This document shows, one piece after another, positions 61,948 to 64,000 of a stretch of DNA of 64,000 nt. The position numbers and the translations under genes were made by a program. Origin of the DNA: JAVBLP01 sp031553505 (GTDB lineage: Bacteria > Elusimicrobiota > Endomicrobiia > Endomicrobiales > Endomicrobiaceae). Positions within the stretch are counted from its first letter, which is position 1. The number at the start of each line of letters is the position of its first letter. The stretch spans positions 62,001 through 126,000 of the forward strand of contig JAVBLP010000012.1 of NCBI GenBank assembly GCA_031553505.1. The letters run 5' to 3'. The notes beneath the pieces were generated by a model that did no database searches, was not told the origin of the DNA, and saw nothing but the letters and a program-made list of their open reading frames with translations.

Positions 61948-62001
61948 AGTGAAGTTATTGTAATGAAATTACGTATTTTTGTCAATAAAACAAACGCGGT
62001 A

Positions 62002-62030
62002 TTGAAAAGATTTTTCAGTATAAGTATAAT
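62002..62030 (+). promoter_or_regulatory. Near-consensus promoter with almost no leader
   Basis: TTGAAA at 62002-62007, 17-base spacer, TATAAT at 62025-62030. The ATG at 62041 begins ten bases after the -10 box, so the predicted transcript starts only about 3-5 bases before it, and no ribosome site is visible. Confidence 0.7.
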
Positions 62031-62040
62031 GATTTAACCA

Positions 62041-63621
62041 ATGAAAAAAATAATAGTTTTTCTTTTTACGGCAGTCCTTTTCTTTCCGCTTACGCTAAAC
62101 GCGGCTGAAAGGTATATAGTATTTTTCACGGAAACCGCCGAAATACCGGACGCGGTTGCGGATAAAATGCTGCGTTCGAAGCGTTTCTGCATGACAGTTC
62201 CGGTAAAGTCAGGCGAGAAGCTGCCGGATAATATAGAAGAGCTTGTTTCGTACGGGAAAATCGAGCTTTCAATGGGCTTTCTGCCGGAGCCTGTTCTGCC
62301 GATTTTGGCTTCCGTGTTTAGCACAAGCAATAAAAAATCCGATAAACAGAGCGGCTTTTCCGATTATGTGACAAGAAACCTTGATATGTTTTCGAAAGAT
62401 TTGAATAAGGGCGAATTTGGTATTTTTCTGGATTCCGCTGAAGTGTCCCACAATATCCTTTATTACTTTGCCGGCATCAACCTGCCGTGGATAAATATAG
62501 ATAATGCGGAAGAGGATTTTAACGGCGTTTATAAAATAGACGGAGTCTCTTCTTTTGCCTTATATAAAAACTTTCCGACAAGCCAAAAAAGCGTTATGAA
62601 GTGGCTGGAATCCAAAAAAGAAAATATCTTACCCGTGCTGCTCACAAAAAAGCACCTCAATAATACTGAATTGATGAATTACGTGATAGACCTTTTTGAC
62701 GGCAGCAAATACATAAAGCCGGCTGTGCCTTTATATGCCGTAAACGAAAAAGGCGATATGATTTTGCCTAAAAAAACGGTTTCTTTCAGCCAGGTGCAGG
62801 TTAAAAATTCCGTTATGGCAAAGCTTTATACCGCGGTATCATATATAAACGACTATAAAGATTCATCGGATTTCAACGATTATTCGTATTTTAACGCGCA
62901 AAGCGAGCTAGTGTATCTGTGCAGTTATGATTTGCTTAAAGGCTTGGGCGCAAACAAAACCGCAAGCCAAAGGATGTTTGACGCGGCATACAATAATATA
63001 TTCAGGCTTATAGGCTCGCCTGCCCCTGATGATAAGGATATGAAAGCAGGCACATCTTCAAAAGCGGGACTTTATGCCGGCACTGAAGAAGTTTTTCAAA
63101 GCGAAATAAAGGCCCTTGATAACGGCGCGGTGATAACAAATGACGGTATAATTAAAGAGCTTACCGTGACGTCAAAAGACGGCAATATAAAGATTAAAAT
63201 TGATTTTGAAGGCGGCGCGTGGAACGAAAAAGCCGCTTTTGTGGATATTTATATAGATATGAACAATCTTGACGGCGCCGGTTCGACTATGATGCTGCCC
63301 GGCATCAGCGGGTATTTAACGCCGGAATCCGGCTGGGAATACGCGGTAAGGATAGACAGCAATAAGGCGCTTCTTTACAGGCATTCCGCCATGGAAGGTG
63401 CTGTTTTTCTTGCAGAAATTCCCGTTTCAAACGCAAGCGTGACCATACCGCAAAAATACATAAGGGGAAACCCTAGAAACTGGGGGTTCCAGGCGGTTGT
63501 TGTTACCCCTGAAGTTGAAGGAAAATCTGAAATTATTGATTTTTTAAACGGAAGTTCGCAATCAAGAAATGCTTTTCTTTCTGTTAAACCTTTTCAAATA
63601 CCCGCGGTAAGAGTGCAGTAA
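62041..63621 (+). CDS. Secreted protein with a degenerate GH57-like fold and glucodextranase-C-like domain
   Basis: A 526-residue protein with signal peptide (about 1-22). Residues about 25-200 resemble the GH57 layout: an ELSMGFLPEPVLPILAS segment (about 75), a FLDSAEVSHNILYYFAGINLPWINID block (about 135-160), matched to GH57 strands by pattern only; the usual catalytic Glu/Asp are not obvious. Residues about 345-526 (WNEKAAFVDIYIDMNN, PRNWGFQAVVV) look like the C-terminal domain of glucodextranase-type and GH57-associated proteins, a sugar-binding beta-sandwich. I infer a carbohydrate-active or -binding secreted protein, with low confidence on catalysis. The gene has an almost leaderless promoter and converges on the M23 gene with two bases between. 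Confidence 0.6.
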   Translation: MKKIIVFLFTAVLFFPLTLNAAERYIVFFTETAEIPDAVADKMLRSKRFCMTVPVKSGEKLPDNIEELVSYGKIELSMGFLPEPVLPILASVFSTSNKKSDKQSGFSDYVTRNLDMFSKDLNKGEFGIFLDSAEVSHNILYYFAGINLPWINIDNAEEDFNGVYKIDGVSSFALYKNFPTSQKSVMKWLESKKENILPVLLTKKHLNNTELMNYVIDLFDGSKYIKPAVPLYAVNEKGDMILPKKTVSFSQVQVKNSVMAKLYTAVSYINDYKDSSDFNDYSYFNAQSELVYLCSYDLLKGLGANKTASQRMFDAAYNNIFRLIGSPAPDDKDMKAGTSSKAGLYAGTEEVFQSEIKALDNGAVITNDGIIKELTVTSKDGNIKIKIDFEGGAWNEKAAFVDIYIDMNNLDGAGSTMMLPGISGYLTPESGWEYAVRIDSNKALLYRHSAMEGAVFLAEIPVSNASVTIPQKYIRGNPRNWGFQAVVVTPEVEGKSEIIDFLNGSSQSRNAFLSVKPFQIPAVRVQ

Positions 63622-63623
63622 TA

Positions 63624-64000
63624 CTATTCTTTTTCGCCGAATTCTTCCAAAAGCTTATCGGCATATTGCAAAAACTCTTTCTTTTCTTCGCCTTTAAGTG
63701 TTGTAACGGGCGGCTGCTTCATTGTTAAGTAGTTGAAAAATTTCCCGTCTTTTTTTATCCTGAAATCAAGATGTGGCCCCGTGGACAGACCTGTAGAGCC
63801 GACATATCCGATCACCTGGCCTTGTTTTACCCGCACGCCCCTTTTAATGCCTCTGCCGTACTTCAACAGATGCCCGTAAGAAGAAACATAGCCGTTTGCG
63901 TGTTTAACTTCAACATAGTTGCCAAATCCGCCGCTGTACTGCGATTTTGTCACGACGCCGTCGCCTATTGTTGAAACCGGCGTGCCGCTTGGCGCGGCGT
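63624..64000 (-). CDS. M23-family peptidase, N-terminus outside window
   Basis: The visible C-terminal 125 or so residues encode a LytM-type metallopeptidase domain: VEVKHANGYVSSYGHL with the zinc His, GQVIGYVGSTGLSTGPHLDFRI with the HxD/H motif, then a Lys/Glu-rich tail. The reading frame continues through 64000 (GDGVVTKSQYSGGFG just before). It should cut peptide cross-links in peptidoglycan. The remaining part, probably with a signal and coiled-coil, lies outside. Confidence 0.9.
   Translation of the reverse strand, partial: AAPSGTPVSTIGDGVVTKSQYSGGFGNYVEVKHANGYVSSYGHLLKYGRGIKRGVRVKQGQVIGYVGSTGLSTGPHLDFRIKKDGKFFNYLTMKQPPVTTLKGEEKKEFLQYADKLLEEFGEKE

Overview
The window looks like a chromosomal segment of an anaerobic Gram-negative (diderm) bacterium. 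An outer membrane is implied by an autotransporter, an OprB-like porin and a TolC-type channel. Anaerobic metabolism is implied by a four-subunit pyruvate:ferredoxin oxidoreductase, hybrid cluster protein, FeoAB and radical-SAM proteins. Codon usage, AT-rich composition and the giant secreted multidomain protein fit Elusimicrobiota (Endomicrobium/Elusimicrobium-like). That assignment is an impression from sequence style, not a database result.

Layout. 1-6034: 3' part of a very large Pmp-like autotransporter. 6142-11279: an accessory island with Vsr endonuclease, PD-(D/E)XK restriction enzyme and C5-cytosine methylase, then DUF5681, DUF2924 and a large serine recombinase. It is bounded on the left by a remnant of a second recombinase 3' end, giving a direct repeat about 5 kb apart. 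11446-14607: tRNA-Ser(GGA), then hcp and its ferredoxin, divergent from an HcpR-like CRP/FNR regulator with a shared palindromic operator. 14617-20434: YgiQ, CreD, peptidase U32 and ABC-F. 20577-26313: tRNA-Ser(UGA) with a partial duplicate, then a TetR-TolC-HlyD-permease-permease export operon without an ATPase gene. 26409-31936: SagB-like nitroreductase, cupin, DtxR-like regulator, feoA-feoB-FeoB-associated protein and a porin. 32674-35823: porG-porD-porA-porB (transcribed leftward). 35934-40140: recR, two secreted unknowns and dnaX. 40292-40576: tRNA-Ala(CGC) with an interrupted second copy.

40746-51205 is the most unusual locus. A small Sec-exported membrane protein overlaps (ATGA) a 3313-residue protein. 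The giant combines a signal peptide, a Tiki/EreA-like N-terminal domain, two low-molecular-weight phosphatase-like domains, a 2H phosphoesterase, a DUF218/YdcF domain, a GHKL ATPase domain and repeated membrane segments. A terminator-like hairpin sits at the junction of the two genes.

51286-64000: acyl-ACP thioesterase, tRNA-Asn, an Aas-like acyltransferase/acyl-ACP synthetase with a substituted catalytic His, rlmB, then a leftward housekeeping run (TPR protein, aroE, PIN/TRAM protein, ispD, ispF, cysS). After that come a DUF4015-type TIM-barrel lipoprotein, a GH57-like secreted protein with an almost leaderless promoter, and a truncated M23 peptidase at the edge. No rRNA operon or CRISPR array is present.
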